Of a stretch of 64,000 bases of DNA, positions 52,145 to 60,780 are shown in pieces. Both the position numbers and the translations under genes were made by a program. Source of the DNA: an uncultured Oscillospiraceae bacterium (GTDB lineage Bacteria > Bacillota > Clostridia > Oscillospirales > Oscillospiraceae); contig CANQMW010000006.1 in the NCBI GenBank assembly GCA_947625045.1, positions 49,556 to 113,555 on the forward strand, written 5' to 3'. How positions within the stretch are numbered: position 1 is the first letter of the stretch; every line of letters begins with the position of its first letter. The notes under the pieces are model-generated. The model had not been told where the DNA came from and made no database searches. It saw nothing but the letters and a program-made list of their open reading frames with translations.

Positions 52145-53644
52145 ATGTCTGATTATCTGCATGGCGCATACGGCCAGATCCAGGCCGTCGGCACCCGCGC
52201 GGCGGACACCAGCCGCGGCGCCATCGTCTACATCGGCACCGCCCCGGTGAACCAGGTGGAGGGCGGCGCCGCCAACGTGAATAAGCCCATCGTCGTGAAC
52301 AACATGGCCCAGGCGCGTAAGCTGCTGGGCTATTCGGACGACTGGGCCAGTTACACCCTCTGCGAGGCCATGAAGGTCCATCTGGAGCAGAAGGGCGTCG
52401 GCCCGATCATCTGCATCAATGTGCTGGACCCGGCGAAGCACAAGCAGCAGCAGGAGGTCAAACAGAAGTTGGCCCCGGCCAACGGCCGCATCGTCATCAC
52501 CCTGGCGGAGAACATCATCCAGGACAGTCTGGTGGTAAAGACCACCGGCGAGGAGGCCGCGGAGAAGGTGAAGGGAACGGACTACACCCTGAGCTACAAC
52601 GCCGACAGGCAGCAGCTCGTCATCCAGGAGGCCAAGAGCGGGGCCCTGGGCACCGAGGCGCTGGACATCTCCTGGGAACTGGTGGACCCCGAGCAGGTGA
52701 CCGAGAAGGACATCATCGGCTCCACCGACGGCCACGGCCTGAACACCGGCATTTTCGCCGTCAAGAGCGTGTACAGCGTCACCGGCTACGTGCCCGCGTA
52801 CATGGCCGCCCCGGGCTGGTCCTCCATCCCCGCGGTACATACGGCGCTGATCCAGAACAGCGCCAAGATCAATAAGCACTGGGACGCCTATATCTTCGCG
52901 GACCTGCCCATCACGGACAAGGGTTCCGCGGTGAACCTGGACACTGTGGCGATCTGGAAGATCTCCAACGGCTACACCCACGAAAATGAAACGGTCTACT
53001 TCCCCCTGGCAACGGGTACGGACGGCGCGACCTATCACATTTCCGTGCTGGCTGCGGCCAACTTCCAGGCGCTTCTTCTGGCCCAGGACGGCATCCCCTA
53101 CAAGACCGCCAGCAACACAGAGTGCCCGATCATCCAGAACCTTTATATGGGCGAGGAGAACGTCGGCCGGGTGTACGACGACGAGATCGTAAACGAGTAC
53201 CTGAACAAGAACGGCATCGCCAGCGCCGCGTTCGTCGGCGGCCGGTGGGTGATTTGGGGCGCCCACAGCGCCAACTACAACCAGGACGACGCCAACCAGA
53301 TCAACGTGGCGGAGACCAACCGCATGATGCTCCACTACATCAGCAACGATTTCCAGATCCGCCGCGCCAGAAATGTGGACAAGCCCACGACCTCCAACGA
53401 CCTTGCCACCATCGTTTCGGAGGAGCAGACCCGTCTGGACGCGCTGGTGAAGATCGGGGCCCTGACCTATGGCAAGGCCTACGTCAATGCCAGCGCCGAC
53501 GCCAAGAGCGACATTATGATGGGCGATTTCAGCTTCACCTTCGATGTGACGACCACGCCGCTGGCAAAGAGCATGACGGCCATCGTCAACTGGACGGAGG
53601 ATGGCTTTGTCACCTATTTTGCGGCATCTGACAACGCCGCGTAA
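52145..53644 (+). CDS. Tail sheath protein (contractile tail)
   Basis: The contracting outer cylinder of a myovirus tail, 499 residues. N-terminus has RGAIVYIGTAPVNQ, typical of FI/XkdK-type sheaths; C-terminal region has INVAETNRMMLHYISNDFQIRRARNVD and SEEQTRLDALVKIGAL, the conserved sheath handshake part. This defines the virion as contractile-tailed even though the head genes are lambda-like. Start ATG after AGGAGGAAA. Confidence 0.93.
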   Translation: MSDYLHGAYGQIQAVGTRAADTSRGAIVYIGTAPVNQVEGGAANVNKPIVVNNMAQARKLLGYSDDWASYTLCEAMKVHLEQKGVGPIICINVLDPAKHKQQQEVKQKLAPANGRIVITLAENIIQDSLVVKTTGEEAAEKVKGTDYTLSYNADRQQLVIQEAKSGALGTEALDISWELVDPEQVTEKDIIGSTDGHGLNTGIFAVKSVYSVTGYVPAYMAAPGWSSIPAVHTALIQNSAKINKHWDAYIFADLPITDKGSAVNLDTVAIWKISNGYTHENETVYFPLATGTDGATYHISVLAAANFQALLLAQDGIPYKTASNTECPIIQNLYMGEENVGRVYDDEIVNEYLNKNGIASAAFVGGRWVIWGAHSANYNQDDANQINVAETNRMMLHYISNDFQIRRARNVDKPTTSNDLATIVSEEQTRLDALVKIGALTYGKAYVNASADAKSDIMMGDFSFTFDVTTTPLAKSMTAIVNWTEDGFVTYFAASDNAA

Positions 53645-53661
53645 GGAGGAGGGAAAATACA

Positions 53662-54177
53662 ATGCCGAGTAAAGTCTATGTGAACGTCGAGCGTCACCGC
53701 CTGCTCGACAACGGCCTGGTGTGCGAGGATGTTACCAAGATCGACCTTCCCACCCTTAAACACTCCACCACCACCGTCAGCGCCGCCGGCATGGCCATGG
53801 ATGTGGATGTGCCCAACAACAGCCACCTGGAGGCGGCGGAGTTCAGCGTGGCCCACAACAACGGCGTCAACTGCCGGTATCTCTCCCAGCCCGGGAAGCA
53901 TTCCCTGGAAGCTAGATTCGTCCGCCAGCGGTACAACGTGGCGCTGGGCGAGTTCGAGTACGAGGCCGTCAAGTGCCGCGTGATCGGCGTCCATGTGGAA
54001 ACGCAGAAGGGCTCCATCGAGACCGACAACCCCTTCGGAAGCACGGAAAAATATTCCGTCCTCCACTATGAGGAGGAGGTCGGCGGCGAGATCACCGTCA
54101 AGGTGGACGCCACCACCGGCGACATCATCTACAACGGCCAGAGCTACACCGACGAGGTGGAAAGCCTGCTGAACTGA
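53662..54177 (+). CDS. Major tail tube protein
   Basis: The inner tube under the sheath, 171 residues, FII/XkdM-like. Segments LLDNGLVCEDVTKIDLPTL, VSAAGMAMDVDVPN, and TDNPFGSTEKYSVLHYEEEV fit the tube family. It follows the sheath gene by 17 bases with AAGGAGGAGGG before ATG. Confidence 0.88.
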   Translation: MPSKVYVNVERHRLLDNGLVCEDVTKIDLPTLKHSTTTVSAAGMAMDVDVPNNSHLEAAEFSVAHNNGVNCRYLSQPGKHSLEARFVRQRYNVALGEFEYEAVKCRVIGVHVETQKGSIETDNPFGSTEKYSVLHYEEEVGGEITVKVDATTGDIIYNGQSYTDEVESLLN

Positions 54178-54243
54178 CAAAAAGGCCGGCGGGGCGGTCA
54201 TCGTCCCGCCGGTCACGCCGACACCATAAGGAGGACATGCACC

Positions 54244-54816
54244 ATGAGTAACGAAAAGAAAACACCCGCCGCGAGCGGGCCCGCCCAGGCCCCGGACGGC
54301 GTTACCATATTCCCCGCCCCGGCCCCCGCAGAGGAAAAGACCGAGGCGACCGCAGACCCTACACCCCAGGAGGGAAAGACAGAGGAGACCCCCGCCGAGG
54401 CCATCCGCAGGCGTTTACAGGAGGACGCCGCCAAGGTGAAGGAGGCGAGGGAGGCCATGAAGGAGGGCAAGGGCATCCTTGCGCTGGAAACGCCTATCAA
54501 GGCGGCCGGAAATGAAATAACGGAGCTGCCCTATGACTTCACCGTGCTCACCGGCATGGAGTACACCGACGCCATGGACGGAGACACCCGGGGCAACACG
54601 CAGAAGATAAACGGCATCACCTACCGGCAGGCGCTCAACCTGTTTGCCACCGCCGTGGCAAAGGAGGTAGAAGCCCTTGACGCCACGGACATCATCACAA
54701 GGATAGGAGTAACGGACGCCACGGCGGCCGTGCAGTTGGCGACGCTTTTTTTTACCGCGTCGATCCGGGCGGGCCAGAAGCGTATCTCCAGAAAATCGTC
54801 ACAGCGGGGATGTTGA
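54244..54816 (+). CDS. Tail assembly chaperone, short (unshifted) form
   Basis: A 190-residue protein located between tube and tape-measure genes, the position of lambda gpG and P2 gpE chaperones. Residues ~1-75 are acidic and disordered; residues ~80-165 fold (TPIKAAGNEITELPYDFTVL, GITYRQALNLFATAV). Translation in frame ends at 54816 with a short basic tail. A run of eight T bases at 54746-54753 lets a fraction of ribosomes shift to the -1 frame and make a longer form. Confidence 0.8.
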   Translation: MSNEKKTPAASGPAQAPDGVTIFPAPAPAEEKTEATADPTPQEGKTEETPAEAIRRRLQEDAAKVKEAREAMKEGKGILALETPIKAAGNEITELPYDFTVLTGMEYTDAMDGDTRGNTQKINGITYRQALNLFATAVAKEVEALDATDIITRIGVTDATAAVQLATLFFTASIRAGQKRISRKSSQRGC

Positions 54817-54914
54817 TCCACACATCGGTCCCCGACCTGATGCACATGACAATAAAGCAGTTTTACAGGGTGTACGCGGCCACGGCCGCGGTCCTGGAAA
54901 AACGGAAAAAGTGA
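54244..54914 (+). CDS. Tail assembly chaperone, extended -1 frameshift product
   Basis: Reading frame 0 to base 54753 and then re-reading that base in the -1 frame (codon TAC at 54753) gives 223 residues ending at TGA 54912-54914. The slippery heptamer is T-TTT-TTT (54747-54753). The shifted tail YRVDPGGPEAYLQKIV...TSVPDLMHMTIKQFYRVYAA is a sensible protein sequence, unlike the in-frame tail, which supports real use. This mirrors gpG/gpGT and gpE/gpE+E' frameshifting. Confidence 0.75.
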
Positions 54915-54951
54915 GGGAGGAGACCGGGCGTGGAGGTCGTCGCTTACCCGC

Positions 54952-55046
54952 CGCCGTAGGCCTACCCTTCCCGCCAGCGGCAAGGGTAGGATACGGCGCG
55001 GCCGCTCCTCTCCCCACACGACCCGCTGCGCTGGGCTCGTGTGGGG
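54952..55046. repeat. Two adjacent strong palindromes in the tail operon
   Basis: First hairpin: CGCCGTA-CCTACCCTT / AAGGGTAGG-TACGGCG (54952-54998, ~16 pairs). Second: CCCCACACGA / TCGTGTGGGG (55012-55046, 10 pairs plus CC/GG). They occupy most of the only large non-coding gap (54915-55086) in the tail genes. Neither is followed by a T run, so they are not standard terminators; a small mobile palindromic (REP/MITE-like) insertion is possible. Confidence 0.65.
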
Positions 55047-55086
55047 TCTAGGATATCGGGGAAAGGAATTGGGGTCGACGCAGAAC

Positions 55087-56004
55087 ATGGAACTATATTA
55101 TCAGGGAAAGGACATCACGGACTTTGTGCAGATAAGGACATGCCTGGTCCGCGATACCTGCGGTGACAGGTGCGACAGCCTGGAGGTCGAATTTGAAAAC
55201 GCCCCGGATTGGTTCGGATGGGCCCCGGAGGAGGACGATAAGATACTCGTCGCCCACCAGGGCTATGATACCGGCACCATGTACGTCAATACGGTGATAC
55301 CGGAGGATGACAGATACCGCATCATCGCAACGAGCCTGCCGTGCAAGGCCAGGCAGAAGGCGTACAAGAGCTTTGAGTCCAAGACCGTTGAGGAGATCAT
55401 GAAGGTCTGCGCGATGGAAAGCGGCATGGACTATCAGATATACGGGATCGACGGCCGGGCCGTTATCCCGTATATCCAGCGGGAGAACGAGACCGCCGCA
55501 AAGTTCCTGCGGCGGCTTTTAAAGCTGGAGGGGGCCACGCTGAAATGCGTGAACGGGAAGTATACGGCCATAGGGATAGCCTATGCCCAGGCCCGGGCCC
55601 CCCACCAGACTATTCAGGTCACGAATGAGGCGCGCAACGCGCAGTACAGGAGAAATGGCACCGCGGCGAAGTCGCTGACAGTCAAGACGCCCTATGCAGA
55701 GGCCAGGGCCGAGGACACGGCCGCCGCGAGCTCCTACATACAGACGGTCACGGGCGAACACCCGGCGGTGACCTGCGTGCAGGCCGGCCGCTGGGCCCGG
55801 GCCCTGCTGCTGGACTATAACCGCCAGTGTGAGACCGTGAAGCTTTGGAACGAGTACAACGCCGGTCTCACCGCTATGACAAGGATAAACTTCACCGGGG
55901 ACACGGACGCCAACGGTGAATGGCTTATCGAGGAGGCGGAGCACGACTTTATCAATCTGACATCGACGGCGTGGCTGCACCGGTGCGTCACGACTATCAA
56001 ATAG
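55087..56004 (+). CDS. Baseplate hub / phage late control gene D-like protein
   Basis: A 305-residue protein of the P2 gpD/XkdQ hub family: ELYYQGKDITDFVQIRTC, RCDSLEVEFENAPDWFGWAPEEDDKI, GTMYVNTVIPEDDRYRIIATS, later ETAAKFLRRLLKLEGATLKC. The hub sits on the tail tube tip. I chose ATG 55087 because family similarity begins there; the ribosome site is poor, and upstream in-frame TTG 55069 is an alternative. Confidence 0.85.
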   Translation: MELYYQGKDITDFVQIRTCLVRDTCGDRCDSLEVEFENAPDWFGWAPEEDDKILVAHQGYDTGTMYVNTVIPEDDRYRIIATSLPCKARQKAYKSFESKTVEEIMKVCAMESGMDYQIYGIDGRAVIPYIQRENETAAKFLRRLLKLEGATLKCVNGKYTAIGIAYAQARAPHQTIQVTNEARNAQYRRNGTAAKSLTVKTPYAEARAEDTAAASSYIQTVTGEHPAVTCVQAGRWARALLLDYNRQCETVKLWNEYNAGLTAMTRINFTGDTDANGEWLIEEAEHDFINLTSTAWLHRCVTTIK

Positions 56005-56016
56005 GGGGCGCGGCCG

Positions 56017-56232
56017 ATGGGCTATGGAGCGAACATAGAGCGGGGCCGGATCACGGCCAAGGAGGGCGAGGGCTACAAGGTGGCGTCGCTGGACCGGGAC
56101 GGGATAGAGAGCCCCGCATTGCCGATAATGCCGGTCCCAACCGGGATCGAGGCACCGGAGTACACCGTGGGGGACACGGTGTATTTTTTCTTGTTCCGGG
56201 ACGGGACCGGAAGGATAATCTGCAAGGTTTAA
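56017..56232 (+). CDS. Small beta-rich tail/baseplate protein
   Basis: Seventy-one residues: GRITAKEGEGYKVASLDRDGIESPALP then TVGDTVYFFLFRDGTGRIICKV, an OB-like small barrel as in short gpV/gp45-type or phage tail plug proteins. Lies between hub and tape measure with GGGGGCGCGG before ATG. No firm family. Confidence 0.6.
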   Translation: MGYGANIERGRITAKEGEGYKVASLDRDGIESPALPIMPVPTGIEAPEYTVGDTVYFFLFRDGTGRIICKV

Positions 56233-56245
56233 AGGCGGTGAGGAA

Positions 56246-59200
56246 ATGGCGCAGTTCCTGGAGACTATAATTCGCATCAACGCGGAGATGGGGAACGGCT
56301 TTTCAAAGGTCGGAGCGACGCTTACGGAGCTTGGAAGCATCGTAGACGGGTTGAGCATGGAGCTCATAGACTTTGGAAAGGAGTCCGTCGAGGTATACCG
56401 CGACTACGAAAAGAGTATGCGGGACGCGGAGGTGGCCCTTTCCACCAATTACGGCCAGGGGACCCAGCAGCTGCAGAGGGTCATGTCGCAGTTGGACGAG
56501 GCGGCCACGGAATGGGCCGCCACCACCATCTTCCACACGGATGACGTGTCCCACGCCATCAGTGAGGCGGCACACGCCGGCTGGGACTACGAGCAGATCA
56601 TGGCCGGTATACCAGCGGCCATAAAGCTGGCCCAGGCCGGCAGTCTGGACCTGAGCGAGTCCGTGGATTACGTGGTAAAATCCACCAACGCGGCCGGCAT
56701 TAGCTTTGAGGACATGGACTACTGGATAGACCTGTGGACCTATGCCGCCAACAGCAGCGCGTCGGACATCGGGGAATTTGGCGACGCGATGCTGCGTATG
56801 GGGAGCACTATGCGCTTCGCGGCGAACCCCGAGGAGCTTATGACGCTTATCGCCGTCACGGCAGATATGGGCTCCACCGGGAGCGAAGCGGGCACCATGA
56901 TCCGCAACAGCCTCATGCGCCTCATCGTCCCGACAGAAAAGGCGAAAGGGGTCCTGGAGGAGCTGGGCGCCACGTCGGACGAGATCACCGAGGTCATGAA
57001 CGACGAGGCCCTGGCGGCCGCCAACGCCACGCTCGCGTCCAGAGGATTTACCGTGTTCGACCAGAACGGCGAGCTGCGCCCGATCCTGGACATCTACAGC
57101 GACCTTTCCGACGTTCTGGCGGATATAGCCGGAGGATATGACAAGATCGGCGACAACGAGGAGGCAATGGAGCTGCTGGGCGCCATCTTCCCCACCAGGA
57201 CGATCACAGAGGCGTTGAACCTGCTGAACGCCGCGTCGGACGGCTACGGCGGACTGTATGACTCCATGATGGAAGGCAACGCGGCCGGTTACGGCGAGTA
57301 CGCCGCCGAGACCATGATGGACACGCTCAACGGCAGCATTGAGATATTCCTAAGCAAAGTAGAGCGGTTGAAGCAGACCTTTGGCGGAGAGCTGAAAGAC
57401 GACGTGGAGAGTTTCACCGGCTTCTTTGGCGATCTCGTGGACCGGATCGCGGAGCTGGAACCGGATAAATTCGCCGCGCTCACGGGCGCCGGGGAAACTC
57501 TGGCGCTGGCCGGGCCCGGCCTTCTGACCGCCGGGACGGCGTTCCGTCTGATCGGCCTTATTTTCGGGACCAAGGGCGGGGCTATAGCCGCCGGAGCCAT
57601 GGCACTGGCAACCGCCCTGGGCGCGCTCGTTGCCTGGGACGAGGAGAAGTTCGATGAAAAATTCGGGACGATGAACCTTGACCTGGCGGAGCTGGACAGG
57701 CAGCTGGGCAACCTGACGACCGACGGGGAACAGCGTCTCTCTGTAATGGATGGCTATATTACTCAGCTAGGCGAGCTGGCGGAAGAATACCAGACCGCTG
57801 CCGGTTCCTTCTCCCAGGAAATAGCCATGGCAACGCTGACCGGGAAGGAACTGACGCCGACAGAGCGGGAACAGATCGTCGCCTACGGACAGAGCGTGAC
57901 CGACGCCCTTATAGAGGGCATCAACACCCGGCGGGACAGCAGCCTCACCTTCCTGAACACTATCACGCCTGACGCCGAAGATATGACAGAAGAGGAGACT
58001 GAGACCTACAACAGCCTCTATGACATGCTCGACGGCTACTACGGCGAGTTGACGGGTAAAGCGGAGAGCGTCGGGGCGCAGATGCAGCAGGCGATCCTGA
58101 ACGCGCTGAACGACGACGGCAGGATCGACGAGGCGGAGCGGGAGGCGATCCAGAAGTATCAGGACATGCTGAATGATATTCAGGCGGAGATCGCCAGACA
58201 GCAGGAACAGGCAAGCTATTACACCCAACTGGAGAAGGCATCGAGGGTAAACGAGGATAACCTGGAGGAGTTCATGTCCTCCGTGGAAGAGAACCGGGCC
58301 GAGCGGGTGGAGTACGTGGAAAGCATGTACCTTCCAGAAATGAGCACGGCCTATGCGGCCTGGGCGCAGAAGTTCGAGGAGGAGAACGGCCGGGCCCCAA
58401 CGCTGGAGGAATGGCACAGCACGCCGGAGTTTCAGACCTACAACGTGCCGTTGGAAGAGGACACCCGTGGGATCGAGGAACAGGAGGCGGAGATCGCACG
58501 TACCGCGTTTACCGCGCTGTTGAACGACAGTGATATGGGCGAGAGCTGGCACGCGCTGTTGGACATCGTGGGGCAGCACCCGAATGGGGATTATGAGGAA
58601 ATGGACTATTTGGCCGCCGTTGGCAGAGGGACGCTTCCGACGACCTTTTACGAGGACCTTATAAATATCGAAAGAACATTCAGCGACTTCAAAGACAAGC
58701 TGGAGCCCTACAGAGACCTGCCGGGGTTTAAAGACCTTTTTGACCTGTTCGGTTCCGGCGGGGCCATCGAGAACATGATAGCAACCTACGCAGACCAGCG
58801 TTCCCAGTACACACAAATGGGCATTGACTGGTCCATGGTGGAACAGAGGGAAGCGCTGCCCCTGCCGATCAGGCCGTATGTCGAGGGAGAGGACGCCATG
58901 ACGGCCCTGCAGGACCAGGGCGTGGATGTGAATGTGGACGGCGACACGACGGAGATCGAAGCGGACATCGACGGCATTGAGGGGCAGACGCTCATGGAGT
59001 ACGTGGACGGCGACGCCACGGGCTTGGAGATGTCCATCACGGACCAGGACGGAAGGACGCTGCAGGAGAATGTGACCGGCGACGCCTCACAACTGGCGGC
59101 CGTCATCAATAGCTACGCAAACAGGACCATCACCGTGAAAATCCGAGGCCAGCAGATGTTCGCAGAAGGCGGCCGGGCGACCACTGCCTCCATATTCGGC

Positions 59201-59512
59201 GAGGCCGGGCCGGAGTGGGCCATACCGGAGGAGCACAGCCAGCGGACGGCGGACCTTCTGATGGCCGCGGCGGCCGCGTCCGGCTTTACCTGGCCGGACC
59301 TGATGGCGGCGGCGGTCGGCGCGGGAAGCAGCGGCGGCAGCAGCGGCGGCGGAACGACCACCACGACGACGGCCCAGCCGCTTGTATACGCCCCGGTCAT
59401 AAGCGCCCCGGACGCCACCGGCGTTGAAAGCGTCCTGCGGGAGGATAAGGACCGGCTCGCCAAGTGGTGGGAAGAAAGACAGATGCGTGAAGCGGCGGAG
59501 GTATACCAATGA
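56246..59512 (+). CDS. Tail tape measure protein
   Basis: Sets tail length, 1088 residues. N-terminal TP901-type core (YRDYEKSMRDAEVALSTNYG, AATIFHTDDVSHAISEAAHAGWDYEQIMAG and EAGTMIRNSLMRLIVPTEKAKGVLEELG in sequence). Hydrophobic membrane-active part near residues 412-460 (GETLALAGPGLLTAG, AIAAGAMALATALGALVAW). C-terminus has the usual FAEGGRATTASIFGEAGPEWAIP. It ends in a Gly/Ser/Thr-rich piece before a charged tail. Overlaps the next gene by four bases. Confidence 0.94.
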   Translation: MAQFLETIIRINAEMGNGFSKVGATLTELGSIVDGLSMELIDFGKESVEVYRDYEKSMRDAEVALSTNYGQGTQQLQRVMSQLDEAATEWAATTIFHTDDVSHAISEAAHAGWDYEQIMAGIPAAIKLAQAGSLDLSESVDYVVKSTNAAGISFEDMDYWIDLWTYAANSSASDIGEFGDAMLRMGSTMRFAANPEELMTLIAVTADMGSTGSEAGTMIRNSLMRLIVPTEKAKGVLEELGATSDEITEVMNDEALAAANATLASRGFTVFDQNGELRPILDIYSDLSDVLADIAGGYDKIGDNEEAMELLGAIFPTRTITEALNLLNAASDGYGGLYDSMMEGNAAGYGEYAAETMMDTLNGSIEIFLSKVERLKQTFGGELKDDVESFTGFFGDLVDRIAELEPDKFAALTGAGETLALAGPGLLTAGTAFRLIGLIFGTKGGAIAAGAMALATALGALVAWDEEKFDEKFGTMNLDLAELDRQLGNLTTDGEQRLSVMDGYITQLGELAEEYQTAAGSFSQEIAMATLTGKELTPTEREQIVAYGQSVTDALIEGINTRRDSSLTFLNTITPDAEDMTEEETETYNSLYDMLDGYYGELTGKAESVGAQMQQAILNALNDDGRIDEAEREAIQKYQDMLNDIQAEIARQQEQASYYTQLEKASRVNEDNLEEFMSSVEENRAERVEYVESMYLPEMSTAYAAWAQKFEEENGRAPTLEEWHSTPEFQTYNVPLEEDTRGIEEQEAEIARTAFTALLNDSDMGESWHALLDIVGQHPNGDYEEMDYLAAVGRGTLPTTFYEDLINIERTFSDFKDKLEPYRDLPGFKDLFDLFGSGGAIENMIATYADQRSQYTQMGIDWSMVEQREALPLPIRPYVEGEDAMTALQDQGVDVNVDGDTTEIEADIDGIEGQTLMEYVDGDATGLEMSITDQDGRTLQENVTGDASQLAAVINSYANRTITVKIRGQQMFAEGGRATTASIFGEAGPEWAIPEEHSQRTADLLMAAAAASGFTWPDLMAAAVGAGSSGGSSGGGTTTTTTAQPLVYAPVISAPDATGVESVLREDKDRLAKWWEERQMREAAEVYQ

Positions 59513-59739
59513 CTTTGAGCGGGAGGGTATATGTGTGCAGCGCCGGGGAGACCTTCGACAGCGTGGCCCTGGCGATATACGGCGATGAAGTGTTCGCCTG
59601 CGAGATCATGAACGCCAATCCGAAATACTCTACCACGCCCATATTCACCGGCGGCGAGGAGCTGGAGATGCCCGTTGTGGAAGTTCAGGAGGACGACAGC
59701 GGGGTTTACGCCCCGGCGTCTGCGCCGTGGAAGGAGTGA
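59509..59739 (+). CDS. Tail protein X (LysM-like)
   Basis: Seventy-six residues with one LysM-like motif: YVCSAGETFDSVALAIYGDEVFACEIMNANP then FTGGEELEMPVV. Same family as P2 gpX/XkdP end domain; joins hub or tape measure at the tail tip. Start by ATGA overlap with tape measure. Confidence 0.88.
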   Translation: MTLSGRVYVCSAGETFDSVALAIYGDEVFACEIMNANPKYSTTPIFTGGEELEMPVVEVQEDDSGVYAPASAPWKE

Positions 59740-59745
59740 TACGAG

Positions 59746-60447
59746 ATGCCGACCATCGCGTGGTGGAACAACCACAGGTTTGAAATTTCCCCGTCCGTGA
59801 TACGAGGTTTTTCCAATCTGCAGGTCAAAGGGACCTGCGAAACGACGGACAAGACGGATAGACAGGAGAAATACCAGACCTTCAAGAATACCCAGCCGGC
59901 CGAGATCAGTCTCACGGCTCACCTGGACGCGCGGCTTGGATGCAACGTGTGGAGAGAGGCGATAGATTACGTCATAGAAGCCCGCTGGGGGAAGTCCGAC
60001 TATTTCTATGTCTACGAGAACGGCCAGTACGCAAAGATATTCGCCATAAAGATGATGCTCACCAGCGCGGCGGTGTCAAATATTGTCATCGCGCCCACGG
60101 GAAAGTGGGTCGCCGCCGACGTGGCCCTGACCATGAAGGCCTGCAAGGTGAGCGACAACAACAATTTGCAAAGCTCCTCCGGCGGCGGGGGCGGCGGGTC
60201 CGGTTACAAAAAGTCGTCGGTGAAATCCACGTCCACGACGACGACCACGACCACAAAGGATCTGCACCCGGGCCTAAAGGCCGCGCTGAGCAACAGCAAT
60301 TCCGCGAGCACGCAGTCCAGAGCGGGAGCATCGGCGGGGGTGCTGTCCAACGCCAACAAGAACATCTCGAAGTCTACGTCGGCGGCCAAAAAGACGACGA
60401 CCACAAAGACCACGACCACAAAATCCTACGGCGGCGGGAGGCGATGA
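59746..60447 (+). CDS. Tail protein (gpU-like N-terminus) with low-complexity tail
   Basis: A 233-residue protein. Residues 1-135 form a beta domain (FEISPSVIRGFSNLQVKGTCETTD, AEISLTAHLDARLGCNVWREA, YFYVYENGQYAKIFAIKMML) like P2 gpU-type tail terminator or DUF2634-neighbour proteins. Residues ~136-233 are Gly/Ser/Thr/Lys-rich (TTTTTTK, KTTTTKTTTTK) and probably disordered. Position between LysM protein and gp25 suggests a baseplate wedge or hub part. Confidence 0.65.
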   Translation: MPTIAWWNNHRFEISPSVIRGFSNLQVKGTCETTDKTDRQEKYQTFKNTQPAEISLTAHLDARLGCNVWREAIDYVIEARWGKSDYFYVYENGQYAKIFAIKMMLTSAAVSNIVIAPTGKWVAADVALTMKACKVSDNNNLQSSSGGGGGGSGYKKSSVKSTSTTTTTTTKDLHPGLKAALSNSNSASTQSRAGASAGVLSNANKNISKSTSAAKKTTTTKTTTTKSYGGGRR

Positions 60448-60450
60448 ACC

Positions 60451-60780
60451 ATGGCGCGGTATCAGATCGACAATGTACCCTACCCCATTGATTTTCAGGG
60501 AAGTGATATGCGCCTGCGGACGCTGCAGAACGCCAAGAACCTGCTCATGTGCCGGATGGGAGAGGTCCCCTACGACCGGTGCCGCGGCTTTGACGCGGCA
60601 CTTTATGACCTGCCCATCGACAAGATGCGGGAACAACTGCTGCCTGAGCTGGACCGGCTCATGATATATGAGCCGGACGCACAGGTGGTTTCCGCGGACG
60701 CCTCCCTGCTGGAGGACGGGACGACATATATCCGGGTGATAATCGAATTGCCGGACGAGGAGGAACAGAGATATGGATAA
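60451..60780 (+). CDS. Baseplate protein W/gp25-like
   Basis: A 109-residue lysozyme-like baseplate wedge protein of the gp25/W family: RLRTLQNAKNLLMCRMGEVPYDRCRGFDA, LPELDRLMIYEPDAQVVSADA, YIRVIIELPDEEE. Located right before baseplate J, the standard order W-J-I. Overlaps gene J by eight bases. Confidence 0.85.
   Translation: MARYQIDNVPYPIDFQGSDMRLRTLQNAKNLLMCRMGEVPYDRCRGFDAALYDLPIDKMREQLLPELDRLMIYEPDAQVVSADASLLEDGTTYIRVIIELPDEEEQRYG

Noticed and set aside
54753..54914. Sequencing error or pseudogene at the T8 run in the tail chaperone gene
   Set aside because: A frameshift at exactly this gene is expected biology in tailed phages, the heptamer is canonical, and all neighbouring genes are intact. 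An error in the homopolymer cannot be fully excluded.
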